From: Bacillota bacterium
Lineage (GTDB): Bacteria > Bacillota > Clostridia > Christensenellales > SZUA-584
Direction: 5' to 3'
Length of the DNA stretch: 64,000 bases
Assembly: GCA_023461435.1 (NCBI GenBank)
Contig: JAEYLC010000020.1
Span: 77,225 to 141,224, forward strand
A program made the position numbers and the translations under genes. This document shows, one piece after another, positions 16,932 to 26,400 of the stretch (positions are counted from its first letter, which is position 1; each line of letters opens with the position of its first letter). The notes beneath the pieces are model-generated. The model had not been told where the DNA came from. It was given only the letters and a program-made list of their open reading frames with translations, and searched no databases.

Positions 16932-17644
16932 AAAATGTCGATATCTTTTTTTGTGAACCGCGCCTTCGAGAGCAGATCAGGCCGCCGGAATGCCGTTTCC
17001 TTAAGCGACATGCGCCGCCTGTATTTTTCAACGTTGGCATGATGGCCTGACAGCAGCACCTCGGGCACCGCTTCACCATCAAACAGCGCGGGGCGCGTGT
17101 ACTGCGGATATTCAAGCAGCGATTCGGAAAAGGATTCGCCCGCCGCCGATTCGCCGTTGCCGAGCACACCGTCCACATGGCGGATACACGTGTCAATCAG
17201 TACCATCGCCGCGAGCTCCCCGCCCGTTAAGACATAGTCTCCGATGGAGACTTCAAGATCGATGTGCCGTTTGAGTATACGCGCGTCCACGCCTTCGTAA
17301 TGTCCGCAAAGTATGTTGACAGTCCGATACTTCGATAGTGATGTCACCATAGTATGCGAGAGTGTCTTCCCGCACGGTGACATATAGATGTTGATCAAGG
17401 GCGCTTCACAAGCGCGCTCGATGTCTTTGAAGCAGGCATCCGCGGGCTCGGGCTTTAATACCATGCCCACACCGCCACCCAGCGGATAATCGTCCGCGCG
17501 ACGGTGCTTGTCCGTCGCCCAGTCGCGGATATCGACGGTATTGACCGCAATATGGCCCGCTTTGATCGCGCGCGCCCAGATGCTTGCGCCGCTCACCGAG
17601 TCAAACATCCCGGGGAACAGCGTCAGCACGTTATATGTCGTCAT
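16913..17644 (-). CDS. trmD: tRNA (guanine-N1)-methyltransferase
   Basis: From the ATG at 17644 behind GAGGTGG the protein is 243 residues. The start MTTYNVLTLFPGMF, the knot segments ILCGHYEGVDAR and SIGDYVLTGGELAA, and the GGGVGMVLKPEP loop are diagnostic of TrmD, a SPOUT enzyme that methylates G37 of tRNAs to prevent frameshifting. It overlaps rimM by 14 bases. This is the last gene of the ylxM-ffh-rpsP-khpA-rimM-trmD operon. Confidence 0.96.
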   Translation of the reverse strand: MTTYNVLTLFPGMFDSVSGASIWARAIKAGHIAVNTVDIRDWATDKHRRADDYPLGGGVGMVLKPEPADACFKDIERACEAPLINIYMSPCGKTLSHTMVTSLSKYRTVNILCGHYEGVDARILKRHIDLEVSIGDYVLTGGELAAMVLIDTCIRHVDGVLGNGESAAGESFSESLLEYPQYTRPALFDGEAVPEVLLSGHHANVEKYRRRMSLKETAFRRPDLLSKARFTKKDIDILTGDDE

Positions 17645-18143
17645 AAACGGCCACCTCGGCAAGCGCCGCGGCATCGACGCGCATCACGCCCGCAGTTACA
17701 TCGACGCTTAGGATCACGCGCTTGACCGCAGGAAACATGAAGCTTCGCTTTCCACTGACCACATAAACGTCCGCCGCGCCATGCTGAAGCACGTCCTTTA
17801 AGACGCCGAGCTCATTGCCGCTCTCGTCGAGCACCTTAAGACCGATAAGATCGACGACATAATGCTCTCCCTCTTCGGGTTCGTCCAACTCCTCGCGATT
17901 CAGATACAACGTCGCGCTGCTGAGCGCTTCCGCGTCATTTCGCGTATCCACGCCGTCAAAATGCGCATAAACGAACGGTGCGTCAATACGCACCGCTTGG
18001 TAAGCGGTGCGCTGATACTCGCTGTCCTTTTTTAAGTAAGCAAAACCGCGCTCGGCAAAGGCGTCGTAGTTATCCGAAAAAAGCCGGACCTTTAAATCGC
18101 CCCGTATGCCGTGCGGCTTTAATATGCGTGCGACCTCAATCAT
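17631..18143 (-). CDS. rimM: 16S rRNA processing protein
   Basis: The 170-residue protein starts at the ATG at 18143, inside the last codons of khpA, and begins MIEVARILKPHGIRGDLKVR. This is the RimM N-terminal barrel motif. A PRC-barrel follows with YVVDLIGLKVLDESGNELG and KRSFMFPAVKRVIL. RimM assists maturation of the 30S head and binds S19. The upstream in-frame extension is rejected because it overlaps khpA and lacks homology. Position between khpA and trmD is the standard gene order. Confidence 0.95.
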   Translation of the reverse strand: MIEVARILKPHGIRGDLKVRLFSDNYDAFAERGFAYLKKDSEYQRTAYQAVRIDAPFVYAHFDGVDTRNDAEALSSATLYLNREELDEPEEGEHYVVDLIGLKVLDESGNELGVLKDVLQHGAADVYVVSGKRSFMFPAVKRVILSVDVTAGVMRVDAAALAEVAVYDDI

Positions 18144-18372
18144 GCTCCACGATCTCGACGACGTATTTTTTGCGCGATTTTGAGGAAGCCGCTTTGACCA
18201 CGGCACGGATGGCCTTGGCAATGCGGCCCTGTTTGCCGATCACCTTGCCCATGTCTTCGCGCGCCACACTGAGTTCGAGCACAATGGTTTTGTCGCCCTC
18301 GACTTGCTTGACCTTCACCTCAGACGGATTGTCAACCAATGACTCGGCTACGTATTTCACCAGCTCAAGCAT
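18136..18372 (-). CDS. khpA: KH-domain RNA-binding protein KhpA
   Basis: The 78-residue protein consists of one KH domain with the loop GKVIGKQGRIAKAIR, the RNA-binding GxxG element. The start MLELVKYVAESLVDNP fits relatives, and the ATG at 18372 has AGGTGAT in front. KhpA (YlqC) pairs with KhpB/Jag to bind many RNAs and influence cell length and division. It lies between rpsP and rimM, as in most Firmicutes. Confidence 0.93.
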   Translation of the reverse strand: MLELVKYVAESLVDNPSEVKVKQVEGDKTIVLELSVAREDMGKVIGKQGRIAKAIRAVVKAASSKSRKKYVVEIVEHD

Positions 18373-18381
18373 ATTCATCAC

Positions 18382-18621
18382 CTATTTCAGCACGCCGTTT
18401 TTCTTAAGAAGCGATCTGACCGTTTCGGTGGGCTGTGCGCCTTTCTTAATCCAATCCAGAGCCTTGTCGCCGTCAACCACGAGCTTCTTGCTCATCGGGT
18501 CATAGTTGCCGATCTCTTCGACAAAACGGCCGTCACGCGGGGAACGCGCATCCGCCACAACGATTCTGTAATAGGGGTCTTTCTTCGCGCCGATTCTCTT
18601 CAGTCTGATTTTTACCGCCAT
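18382..18621 (-). CDS. rpsP: 30S ribosomal protein S16
   Basis: The 79-residue protein starts at the ATG at 18621 after GGAGGAAATT. MAVKIRLKRIGAKKDPYYRI is the universal S16 opening, followed by RDGRFVEEIGNYDP. The in-frame TTG four codons upstream belongs to the ribosome site. It is an early assembly protein of the 30S body and lies 24 bases after ffh. Confidence 0.97.
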   Translation of the reverse strand: MAVKIRLKRIGAKKDPYYRIVVADARSPRDGRFVEEIGNYDPMSKKLVVDGDKALDWIKKGAQPTETVRSLLKKNGVLK

Positions 18622-18645
18622 AATTTCCTCCAATAAAGTATTGTA

Positions 18646-19965
18646 TCAGAACGGCATGCCCAGCATGCCCTTTCTTCCGCGTTTGCCTGACATGCTCTTC
18701 ATGAGCTTTGTCATCTGCTCGAACTGTGTGAGCAGCCTGTTCACATCCTGCACCTTGGTTCCGCTGCCCGCCGCGATGCGCTTCTTGCGGCTGCCGCCGA
18801 TGATATGCGGCTTGCGCCTCTCCTCGGGCGTCATCGATTTGATGATCGCCTCGGTGCGCGCCATCTGCTTGTCGTCGAGCTGCACGTTCCCGAGCTTGCT
18901 GCCGCCCGGCAGCATCGAGAGCATATCGCCAAGGTTTCCCATGTTCTTGATCTGCCCCATCTGATCTAAGAAGTCCTCTAGTGTGAACTCGGCTTTTTTA
19001 AGCTTTCTTTCCAGCTCCGCCGCCTTGCTCATCTCAAAATTCTGCTCGGCCTTCTCAATCAGCGTTAAGACATCGCCCATGCCGAGTATTCTTCCCGCCA
19101 TGCGGTCGGGATGAAACGCTTCCACGTCTTCGAGCTTTTCACCGATACCCGCGAATTTGATGGGCTTGCCCGTCACCGATTTGACGGATATCGCCGCGCC
19201 GCCGCGCGTATCGCCGTCGAGCTTGGTTAGGACCACGCCGTTGAGTTCAAGGCTTTCGTTGAAGGCCGATGCCGCGTTGACGGCGTCCTGACCTGTCATC
19301 GCGTCCACAACGAGCAACTTTTCATGCGGTTTGACCGCCGCCGCAATACGCTTGACCTCATCCATCATCTGTTCGTCAATATGCAGTCGCCCCGCCGTAT
19401 CGAGTATCAACACGTCCACAAGCTTCTTCTTCGCTTCGGCCACGGCCTGCTGCGCCGTTTTCACAGGGTCCTGCGTGCCCTGCGAGAAGAACAGCGCGCC
19501 CGCCTTCTCGGCCACCACCTCAAGCTGGCGTATCGCCGCCGGGCGGTATATATCGAGCGCCGCAAGCATCACGGTGCGCCCGTCCTTTTTCCACAGCTTC
19601 GCGAGTTTGCCGCACATCGTGGTTTTGCCCGCGCCCTGAAGGCCGCACATCATCACGATGGTGGGCGGATTGGGCGCAAAGCTCACGCCAACGTGCTTTT
19701 CGCCGAGCTCAGCCACGAGCTCCTCACGCACGATTTTGATCACCTGCTGGCCGGGGGTTAAGCTTTTGAGCACTTCCTCGCCCACGGCGCGTTCGGTCAC
19801 GCGGTTTAAAAAGCTCTTGACCACCTTGAAGTTGACGTCGGCTTCGAGCAGCACGAGCTTCACCTCGCGCAACGCCGCCTTCACATCCACCTCGGTGAGT
19901 TTGCCCCGGTTGGTCAGCTTCGAGAATACATGCTGCAGTTTTTCCGAAAGTCCTTCAAACGCCAT
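18646..19965 (-). CDS. ffh: Signal recognition particle GTPase
   Basis: The 439-residue protein has an N-domain (1-90), a G-domain with GLQGAGKTT (108-116) and DTAGRLHIDEQMM, and a methionine-rich M-domain (from about 300) that binds 4.5S RNA and signal sequences. It ends GMLGMPF. With FtsY, encoded at 22543, it targets membrane proteins co-translationally. Its start lies in the last codons of ylxM (11-base overlap) behind GGGAGA. No SRP RNA gene was recognised in the window. Confidence 0.97.
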   Translation of the reverse strand: MAFEGLSEKLQHVFSKLTNRGKLTEVDVKAALREVKLVLLEADVNFKVVKSFLNRVTERAVGEEVLKSLTPGQQVIKIVREELVAELGEKHVGVSFAPNPPTIVMMCGLQGAGKTTMCGKLAKLWKKDGRTVMLAALDIYRPAAIRQLEVVAEKAGALFFSQGTQDPVKTAQQAVAEAKKKLVDVLILDTAGRLHIDEQMMDEVKRIAAAVKPHEKLLVVDAMTGQDAVNAASAFNESLELNGVVLTKLDGDTRGGAAISVKSVTGKPIKFAGIGEKLEDVEAFHPDRMAGRILGMGDVLTLIEKAEQNFEMSKAAELERKLKKAEFTLEDFLDQMGQIKNMGNLGDMLSMLPGGSKLGNVQLDDKQMARTEAIIKSMTPEERRKPHIIGGSRKKRIAAGSGTKVQDVNRLLTQFEQMTKLMKSMSGKRGRKGMLGMPF

Positions 19966-20290
19966 CACTGTTCTCCCATATATCCGATATCTCGTCGATC
20001 AGCTGTTTCATATCGCCCTGCTGCCCGCTCGCGACATGCGCACGCTTCAGAGCATCTATCGTTTTTATACGGCGATCCACAACCTTGAGACACATCTCAA
20101 GCTCTACGAGCTTTTGCTTCGCCTTAGCGATGCCGTCCCTCACGGCCTGCCGCGTGGTGTCCTCGATCTGCGCGATTTCGGCCAAGGAATAATCCTGATT
20201 ATAATACATGTCGCACAATCTTTGCTGCTTTTCAGTCAGCAGAGATGCGTAGGTATCGAGCAGCAACACCGTATCAAAATCCTTCTCCAA
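19955..20290 (-). CDS. ylxM: YlxM family SRP-associated HTH protein
   Basis: The small helical protein has a sigma-70 region-4-like helix-turn-helix, with LLTEKQQRLCDMYYNQDYSLAEIAQ followed by TTRQAVRDGIAKAKQ split across residues 18-60. The probable start is the TTG giving MEKDFDTVLLLDTYASLL, about 111 residues. A TTG eight codons upstream is the alternative. YlxM is a conserved partner of Ffh in Firmicutes and modulates SRP assembly. It heads the operon and overlaps ffh. Confidence 0.9.
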   Translation of the reverse strand: MEKDFDTVLLLDTYASLLTEKQQRLCDMYYNQDYSLAEIAQIEDTTRQAVRDGIAKAKQKLVELEMCLKVVDRRIKTIDALKRAHVASGQQGDMKQLIDEISDIWENSDGV

Positions 20291-20307
20291 AGCCGCACCA
20301 CCGTATC

Positions 20308-20404
20308 TCCCCAAAAAGCTTCGCTTTTCGGGGACACCGAAATAAAAACTGTAAAGCTAAAATGCTTTACAGTGGTATTATAATGGTTAACGGGAAAATG
20401 TCAA
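20308..20404 (-). promoter_or_regulatory. Promoter, dyad and RBS-masking hairpin of the ylxM-ffh leader
   Basis: On the minus strand TTGACA (20399-20404) and TATAAT (20377-20382) are 16 bases apart, matching sigma-A consensus. Just downstream is a perfect dyad CTGTAAAGC/GCTTTACAG (20349-20372) followed by TTTTTATTT, which could be an operator at the transcription start or a short attenuator. Next, TCCCC and GGGGA arms (20308-20334) with paired AAAAGC/GCTTTT inside form a hairpin that buries GGGGAG, the best ylxM ribosome site. The promoter is near certain. The attenuation and masking roles are inferred. Confidence 0.7.
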
Positions 20405-20556
20405 GCGGGAATTCTTTGATAGACTTGTTTTCTATCGAGCAAGCTGTTATTTCTTATTAAAAATATTTATTACCAACGATTAAGCAATTATCCAAAAGAC
20501 GAACTTCACGATCATCCGGATATAGAATATTTAAATATTTTATATTATCCATGACA

Positions 20557-20682
20557 TTATGGATGCTGAACATAAAAGCTCAATGCACCTATCACATATC
20601 CTAAGCCATAAACTAAAAGCGCTCCAATACAAAGCGTTAATATCCAATTTTCCTTAATCCAGCCCGTTAACTGATTTTTCAT
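20557..20682 (-). CDS. Putative 41-aa single-helix membrane peptide
   Basis: A 41-codon ORF starts MKNQLTGWIKENWILTLCIG. It has one hydrophobic helix (about 13-36) with a Gly-rich face (GALLVYGLGYVIGAL) and an amphipathic N-terminus. A weak GAGAGTTGAT ribosome site precedes it. It lies upstream of the ylxM promoter and downstream of a lipoprotein gene, in AT-rich DNA. The coding call rests on composition, the intact frame and the hydrophobic pattern. It has no known family. Confidence 0.45.
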   Translation of the reverse strand: MKNQLTGWIKENWILTLCIGALLVYGLGYVIGALSFYVQHP

Positions 20683-20733
20683 TGTATCAACTCTCAGTCT
20701 TTCTATTTGATCGATATTATTTTTACTGTAGTA

Positions 20734-21078
20734 TCATTCTCCGATTTCTTCCCATGTACCTTGATCATTCATGGTGTAAGATGTGCCTTCGAATTCTATC
20801 GCATAATCGAGCGGCTCGGGCTCCTCGCTGTTCGCGTTGATCACATAGTTCACAACGAGCTGCCATGAGGTTTTCACGTCTCCCGTTGCGGTCTGCCTGT
20901 AAAAGCTCTGGTTCATTCCCTCGGCAACATCTAGATCAATGGTCTCCGCACCCGCTGATTGCGCATAGAAATTCACCTTTTCCAAATCATGCTCGTCCAC
21001 CGGCGCGGGCGCACAGCCCATCATCATCAGTGCTGTCATCAGCAGAAAAATCAAACAAAAGAAAACTTGGCGTTTCAT
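20734..21078 (-). CDS. Small lipoprotein, 114 aa
   Basis: The protein has a signal peptide with lipobox MMGC (Cys22), then about 90 polar, acidic residues ending TSYTMNDQGTWEEIGE. It is likely an extracytoplasmic lipoprotein of a single small beta-rich domain. The family is not recognised. A strong AAAGGAG ribosome site supports the start. It begins a run of three separate lipoprotein genes, each with its own spacing rather than an operon. Confidence 0.75.
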   Translation of the reverse strand: MKRQVFFCLIFLLMTALMMMGCAPAPVDEHDLEKVNFYAQSAGAETIDLDVAEGMNQSFYRQTATGDVKTSWQLVVNYVINANSEEPEPLDYAIEFEGTSYTMNDQGTWEEIGE

Positions 21079-21258
21079 GGTTCATCAACTCCTTTGATTT
21101 TCCCCTACGTGCACCACCACGCCATCCCCTAGATAATATTACCACAATTCTGGCTTTATGGCAAACGACAAGGTAACTTAATTTGGATTTTTTTCTATTT
21201 TGATAATGAGTTAACCACCTACTCGATCTATCCGCTCCAATCATACGAAATGAAAAAA

Positions 21259-21275
21259 GCGGCCATCAAAGCCGC
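21259..21275 (-). terminator. Terminator after the SEEP-repeat lipoprotein gene
   Basis: On the minus strand GCGGC and GCCGC pair around TTTGATG, followed by TTTTTTCATTTC. Confidence 0.75.
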
Positions 21276-21298
21276 CTCTTTCTATCGTCCTATTTAAT

Positions 21299-21652
21299 TT
21301 ACTTTGCTTTCGCACTGGGGCTTGCAGACGGTGATGCGCTCTCAGACGCACTCGGTTTTTCGGAAGCGGCTGCGTTATCGCTTGGTTCTTCGGAAACTGC
21401 CGCGCTGTCGCTCGGTTCTTCAGAAATCTCTGTGTTCGGAGACACGCTCGGCTCCTCGGAAACAACCGGGCTTTCAGATACATCCGGTTCCTCGGAAATT
21501 GCTGCGTTGTCATCGGCCGCAGGGCTGACATTGGCTGCCGGGCTCGTCTCGGGCACTGTGGCGCCTTTGTCCTTGTCGCTGCCGCAGGCAGCAAAAGCCA
21601 TGACCATCACGAGTGCAAGAAGCACAAGACCAACATTCCTAAATTTTTTCAT
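21299..21652 (-). CDS. Low-complexity Ser/Glu/Pro/Ala lipoprotein, 117 aa
   Basis: The protein has a signal peptide with a lipobox around AFAAC (Cys23). The mature chain is almost entirely low complexity: repeated SEEPS/SEEPD-type motifs at about 53-100 and a SASPSASPSAK tail. There is no globular domain. It may be a flexible surface lipoprotein or spacer. Imperfect coding repeats could vary in copy number by slippage. AGGAGG lies at the expected distance, and a terminator follows at 21259. Confidence 0.7.
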   Translation of the reverse strand: MKKFRNVGLVLLALVMVMAFAACGSDKDKGATVPETSPAANVSPAADDNAAISEEPDVSESPVVSEEPSVSPNTEISEEPSDSAAVSEEPSDNAAASEKPSASESASPSASPSAKAK

Positions 21653-21784
21653 TTGTCTTTCCTCCTAAAGAATTCTTAAAATCTAAAGTGATGATAGTCC
21701 CCTATCTTAACAAAACTTAAGATATTTTTTGAACGCTCTATGAAGACTTTATGACCAGAAGGCGAATCATTCTCAATAAAAAAA

Positions 21785-21805
21785 GCGAAAAGCATAGCTT
21801 TCCGC
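21785..21805 (-). terminator. Terminator after the 21821-22426 lipoprotein gene
   Basis: On the minus strand GCGGAAAGC and CTTTTCGC pair (one mismatch) and are followed by TTTTTTTATTG. Confidence 0.75.
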
Positions 21806-21820
21806 CCGTTTTATCGTGTC

Positions 21821-22426
21821 TTATTTCCCGAGCAACGCCTTCAAATTATTAACTGCCGTTTTGCTCGCTTCGCTCATAATGCCGGCGTCATCGGTTGTAT
21901 AACCTGCCGTGACCTCGAGGTAATAGCCGTCGCACATAATTTCATAGCCACTCGGAATGACCTGCGCTTCGTCACCAAGGCCGGTTACAGCCTCGGCTTC
22001 AAACGCGCCGGTTACCGACTTATAGATCGATTCGGGCGTGCTTGAGCTTCCCTCGGGCATAAACGCCTGCTGCGTCACGGCAATCTGAAGATATTGAAAA
22101 GAATTTTCATTGACAGCCTTATAGAACATAATCTTTTGCCCCACGGCACTGTTTTCCTTCTTTTCTCCCACGAGCGGCTCACCCAAGAAGGCTTCGGCTT
22201 CCTCCTGCGAAATCAGCTGCTCCGGTTCAATCAGCGTGGAAGCGGGAGCCTGCCCGGATTCCGCAGCAGCCGTTGCTTCAGAGTCTTCTTCTTCCGTTGC
22301 CTGCGACTGCGCGTCTACAGTCTCAGAACTTTCGGCTTTGGACGGGCCCGCACTGCCCGAGCATCCCGCAAGCAGCAGCAGCACGCAAAGCAGTATCGTC
22401 CATATGGCAGATAATTTTTTCTTCAA
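21821..22426 (-). CDS. Lipoprotein, about 201 aa, unknown function
   Basis: The preferred start is the TTG at 22426, giving MKKKLSAIWTILLCVLLLLAGC, seven codons inside the ORF. It is preceded by GAAGGG, whereas the upstream ATG has no ribosome site. The lipobox is LAGC. An acidic Ser/Glu/Ala linker follows, then a domain of about 130 residues beginning LISQEEAEAFLGEPL. That segment resembles bacterial lipoproteins in which an EAE..LG motif opens a small alpha/beta fold. The function is unknown. Confidence 0.75.
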   Translation of the reverse strand: MKKKLSAIWTILLCVLLLLAGCSGSAGPSKAESSETVDAQSQATEEEDSEATAAAESGQAPASTLIEPEQLISQEEAEAFLGEPLVGEKKENSAVGQKIMFYKAVNENSFQYLQIAVTQQAFMPEGSSSTPESIYKSVTGAFEAEAVTGLGDEAQVIPSGYEIMCDGYYLEVTAGYTTDDAGIMSEASKTAVNNLKALLGK

Positions 22427-22513
22427 TTTAATCCCTTCTTTCGTCATAAATTGTAAATTATGCTAGTGATATTTTAATTGAAGTTTCCATAAAAAGCAAC
22501 TCAAATAAAAAAA

Positions 22514-22526
22514 CCGCTTAATGCGG
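22514..22526 (-). terminator. Terminator of the smc-ftsY operon
   Basis: On the minus strand CCGCATTAAGCGG forms a 5-bp stem followed by TTTTTTTATTTG, 16 bases after the ftsY stop. Confidence 0.75.
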
Positions 22527-22542
22527 CATATGTGGCTGCAAA

Positions 22543-23442
22543 TTATTCTATCAGGCTCTGCGCAAACGCGCGCGCGTCAAACGGTTCGAGATCGTCCATC
22601 CCCTCGCCGACGCCGAGGTACACCACGGGCAGCTTCATATCGCTGCATATCGCGCAGACGATGCCGCCCTTTGCCGTGCCGTCGATCTTGGTGAGTATAA
22701 GCCCTGAGAGATCGGTGACCTGCGCGAATTCCTTCGCCTGCGATATCGCGTTCTGCCCGGTTGTCGCGTCGAGCACGAGATAGGTGCGCTTGTGGTCCGC
22801 GTCATACGCTTTGTCGATCACGCGGTTGATCTTGGAAAGCTCATTCATGAGGTTTTTCTTGTTATGAAGCCGCCCCGCCGTATCCACGATCACAAGGTCG
22901 ATATGCCGGTGCTGCGCCGAATCGATCGCGTCATACACCACCGCCGCGGGATCGGCCCCCTCGCCGTATTTCACCACGCGCGCGCCGCTACGCTCACCCC
23001 ACATTGAAAGCTGTTCAGCCGCCGCCGCGCGGAACGTATCCGCCGCCGCGAGCACCACGCTTTTTCCCAGCGATGTATAGAGATGTGCTATCTTGCCGAT
23101 CGCCGTGGTCTTGCCGACGCCGTTCACACCCACCACGAGTATCGCGCCCGCGCCGTCGATATCCGGCATATCAAACGTGAGCATTTCGGTGATGATCTCA
23201 ACGAGCAGCGGCTTGACCGCCGCCGTATCCGTCACTGATTTCTCCTTGACCTTCTTCTTAAGCGCCGCCATGATGTCCTGCACGGCGTTCACGCCGATAT
23301 CACAGAGTATCAGCGTCTCTTCAAGCTCGTCGTAAAACTCCTCGTCGATCTTTTTAAAGGCGGCAAGCACGCTGCCCACCTTGGAAGAGATGTTGTCGCG
23401 CGTCTTTTGCAGCCCGCCTTTTATTTTATCAAAAATGCTCAT
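22543..23442 (-). CDS. ftsY: Signal recognition particle receptor FtsY
   Basis: The 299-residue protein lacks the long acidic A-domain, as in many Firmicutes, and begins directly with an amphipathic N-region. The NG domain shows GVNGVGKTT (105-113), DTFRAAAAEQL, DTAGRLHNKKNLM and TKIDGTAKGG. It is the membrane-bound GTPase that receives Ffh-ribosome complexes. Its ATG overlaps the smc stop by four bases. Confidence 0.96.
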   Translation of the reverse strand: MSIFDKIKGGLQKTRDNISSKVGSVLAAFKKIDEEFYDELEETLILCDIGVNAVQDIMAALKKKVKEKSVTDTAAVKPLLVEIITEMLTFDMPDIDGAGAILVVGVNGVGKTTAIGKIAHLYTSLGKSVVLAAADTFRAAAAEQLSMWGERSGARVVKYGEGADPAAVVYDAIDSAQHRHIDLVIVDTAGRLHNKKNLMNELSKINRVIDKAYDADHKRTYLVLDATTGQNAISQAKEFAQVTDLSGLILTKIDGTAKGGIVCAICSDMKLPVVYLGVGEGMDDLEPFDARAFAQSLIE

Positions 23443-26400
23443 ATGTTCTCCTTATCGAGCCGTACCGACAGCAGCTTGGACACACCCTTTTCTTCCATCG
23501 CGAGGCCATAAAGGCTGTTGCATACGGCCATCGTCGGCTTTCTGTGGGAGATCACGATAAACTGCATGGTCTCCGTGTATTTTTCGAGATTTTCGGCAAA
23601 CTTTCTCACATTGGCTTCGTCGAGCGCCGCGTCGATCTCATCGAGTATACACACGGGCGACGGGTTGATCTTGAGCAGCGCGAACAGCAGACTGATGGCT
23701 GTGAGCGCCTTTTCGCCGCCCGAGAGCAGCGTGATTTTCTGGAGCTTCTTGCCCGGCGGTTCCGCGACGATCTCGATACCGCATTCCATGATGTCTTCAC
23801 CCTCTTCGAGCATCAGCTCCGCGCGCCCGCCGTCGAACAGCTCTTTGAACGTCTGCCCGAAGTACTTATTGATCAAATCGAAGCTCTCGCGGAATGTGCG
23901 GCGCATTTCGGCAACGAGCGAAGCGATCAGCTTGTGCAGGTCGGCCTCGGCTTTTTCAAGGTCTTCCTTCTGCGCCGTCAGCGAGGTCATGCGTTCCTTG
24001 AGCGCGGCATATTCGTCGATCGCGGCCGGATTCACATTGCCCATGTCTCTGAGCTTCTCGCGTATTCCATCCGCTTCGGACTGCGCGCCCGTCATGTCGA
24101 TGTCCTCACGCTCATTTAAAGCGTTCGCGTATGTCAGCTGGTGCGTATCCCACAGCCTGTTCTGCGCGGTTTCCATATCGCTCTGCGTTTTTTCGATATT
24201 AAAGCCCGCGCGCATCACCTTTTCGCTGAGCTCTAAAAGCGTATTCCTCGTCTTTTCGATACGCTCTTCGAGATCCGAAAGCGCTTTGAGCGACGCGCTC
24301 CGTCCTTGGGTCATTTCGCCCTGTCTGCGCTTTAATTCGTCGAGAATGCTTTGCTTTTCCCGCTGTTTTTCCTCCAGCTGCGCCTTGAACTGCCTTAAGT
24401 TTTCTTCGCTTTCGGCATTGAGATCCAGCGTTTTTTTGCGCGCCGCGAGCGTACGCTCGGTTTCCTGGCGCTCCACGCCGATGCGCAGGTTGTCTCCCAC
24501 AACCGACGTGTTTTCCCGGAAAAGCTCCGCGCTTTTGAGCTCGGCGTCGTGCAGGCGCTGTTTGAGCAGCTCAATCTGCGCGGCATTCTTATTATATTCA
24601 TCTTCAAGCCGTTTATAATCCTCGCTGCGCGTTTCGCTGGACTGCTGGATATCGCTTTGCAGCGCGGTATACCGTGCGATTTCTTCCCCGATCTGCTTAC
24701 GGTTGATGCGAAGCTCGAGCCGTTCGCTGAGCAGCACTTCGCTGCGGCGCTGCGTGTCTTCCAACGCGGCGGCCAGCGCATCACGCTTTTCGCGGCTCGT
24801 CGCCGCCTCGATCTCGTTGTCGTGCAGTGAGGTGCGCAGCTGCTCGATCTCATTATGCAGGGCGTCACGCTGGGCTTTGCGTTCTTCAAGCGCTTTTTCC
24901 AGCTGTTTGACGAGCTCCATATTCTTCTGCTCGCGCTGCCTTAATTCCTCTTCCCTGCGGTCTCTTGACACAAGGCCGCTTTTTTCACGGCGCAGGCTGC
25001 CGCCCGTGATGGAACCGCCCGGGTTAAACACATCCCCTTCAACAGTCACCACACGGAACGCCTGTCCGCAGTTTCTCATCACGCGAATCGCGGTATCGCT
25101 GTCGCGCACGATCACCGTACGCCCAAGCAAAAAATCCACAGCCTTTTGCGCGTTGCGGGTGGACACGAGCTCGCTCGCGATGCCGAATATCCCGTCTTCT
25201 TTGAGCTTGTTTTTTTCTTCCGCCGACAGATACCGCGGGCGCAGCGCCTGAAGCGGCAGGAACGTGACACGCCCCAGATTCTGACGGCGCAGATACGCAA
25301 TCAGCTGCTTCGCGTCGTATTCGTCGCCCACGATGACGTTCTGCAGCGCCGCCCCGAGGCAGGCCTCCACCGCCGTTTCGAACTCGGCGGGCACCTTCAT
25401 CTCGTCGGCGACGGTGCCGATGATGCGGCTGCCGAGCTCCTTGTCCGCTTTTCCCGCGAGCATGAGGTTCTTCACGCTGTCGGCATAGCCCTCAAAGGCC
25501 GCCTTCATATCGCCAAGCAGACGGACCGACGCGGCGCTCGAGGAATGCTCCCGGCGCGCGGCTTCGAGCGTCTGCTGTGTTTCCGCGTAGTAATTGGACG
25601 CGGCGCGTTCCTTTTGCACCGTTTCATTGAAACGCTGGCGTAGATTATCGGACTTCTTGCCAAGGAAATCGATACCCTTGTTAAGAGATTCCAGCGTCTC
25701 CTTGACTTTTTCGCTTTCCTCATCCATCGCCGCGACCTGAACCTCGATCTCGTCAAGCCGCTGCGTGAAATGGCTTTCCTTCTCCTCTAAAGCCGATACA
25801 GCGGTACGCACATCCGCCATTTTTTCGATGCTCTGTACCTTTTCGCTCTGCACCGTTTCAATCACACGGACGCGGTCTTGCACCGTGCTGCTCAGCGCTT
25901 CGAGTTCCTTAGACGTATCGCCAGCGATCTGCTGGTACCGTTCAAGCTCCGCCTCGATCTGCTTTAGGCGGCTTGAATTCGTCTGTTCATTGAGCCCCAG
26001 GTCACTAAGCCTTTTCTCAGCTGCCGCGATCTCGCCCTCCACGCGTTCTCTGTCCTTATCGATATTCGCGATGCGCTCGTCGCACAGACGCATCTCGCCT
26101 TCCACGCGCTCGAGTTCGGCCATGCTGATGCTGACCTGCTGAGCGAGCTCGCCGCCCTGCAGCTCGGATTCACGCGCTTCCTCCTGCTGCTTGGCAAGCT
26201 TTTGATTGAGCTTTAGCAGCAGCTGCTCCTTCTCGGCGCGCTCCTCCTCGAGTTCCTTTCTTGAGGTCTCAAGCCGGGCGATTTTCTCAACCTGCTTGTC
26301 ATAGTTCTTTAAAAACAGATTGACATCGAGCGTACGCAGACGTTTGCCCAGCGCGAGATACACCGCCGCGTCATCCGCCTGTTTCTTGAGAGGCTCAATC

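Noticed and set aside
23518..24618. Plus-strand 366-aa Ser-rich ORF opposite smc
   Set aside because: Antisense of the SMC coiled coil. The Ser/Leu richness mirrors Glu/Lys codons on the other strand.
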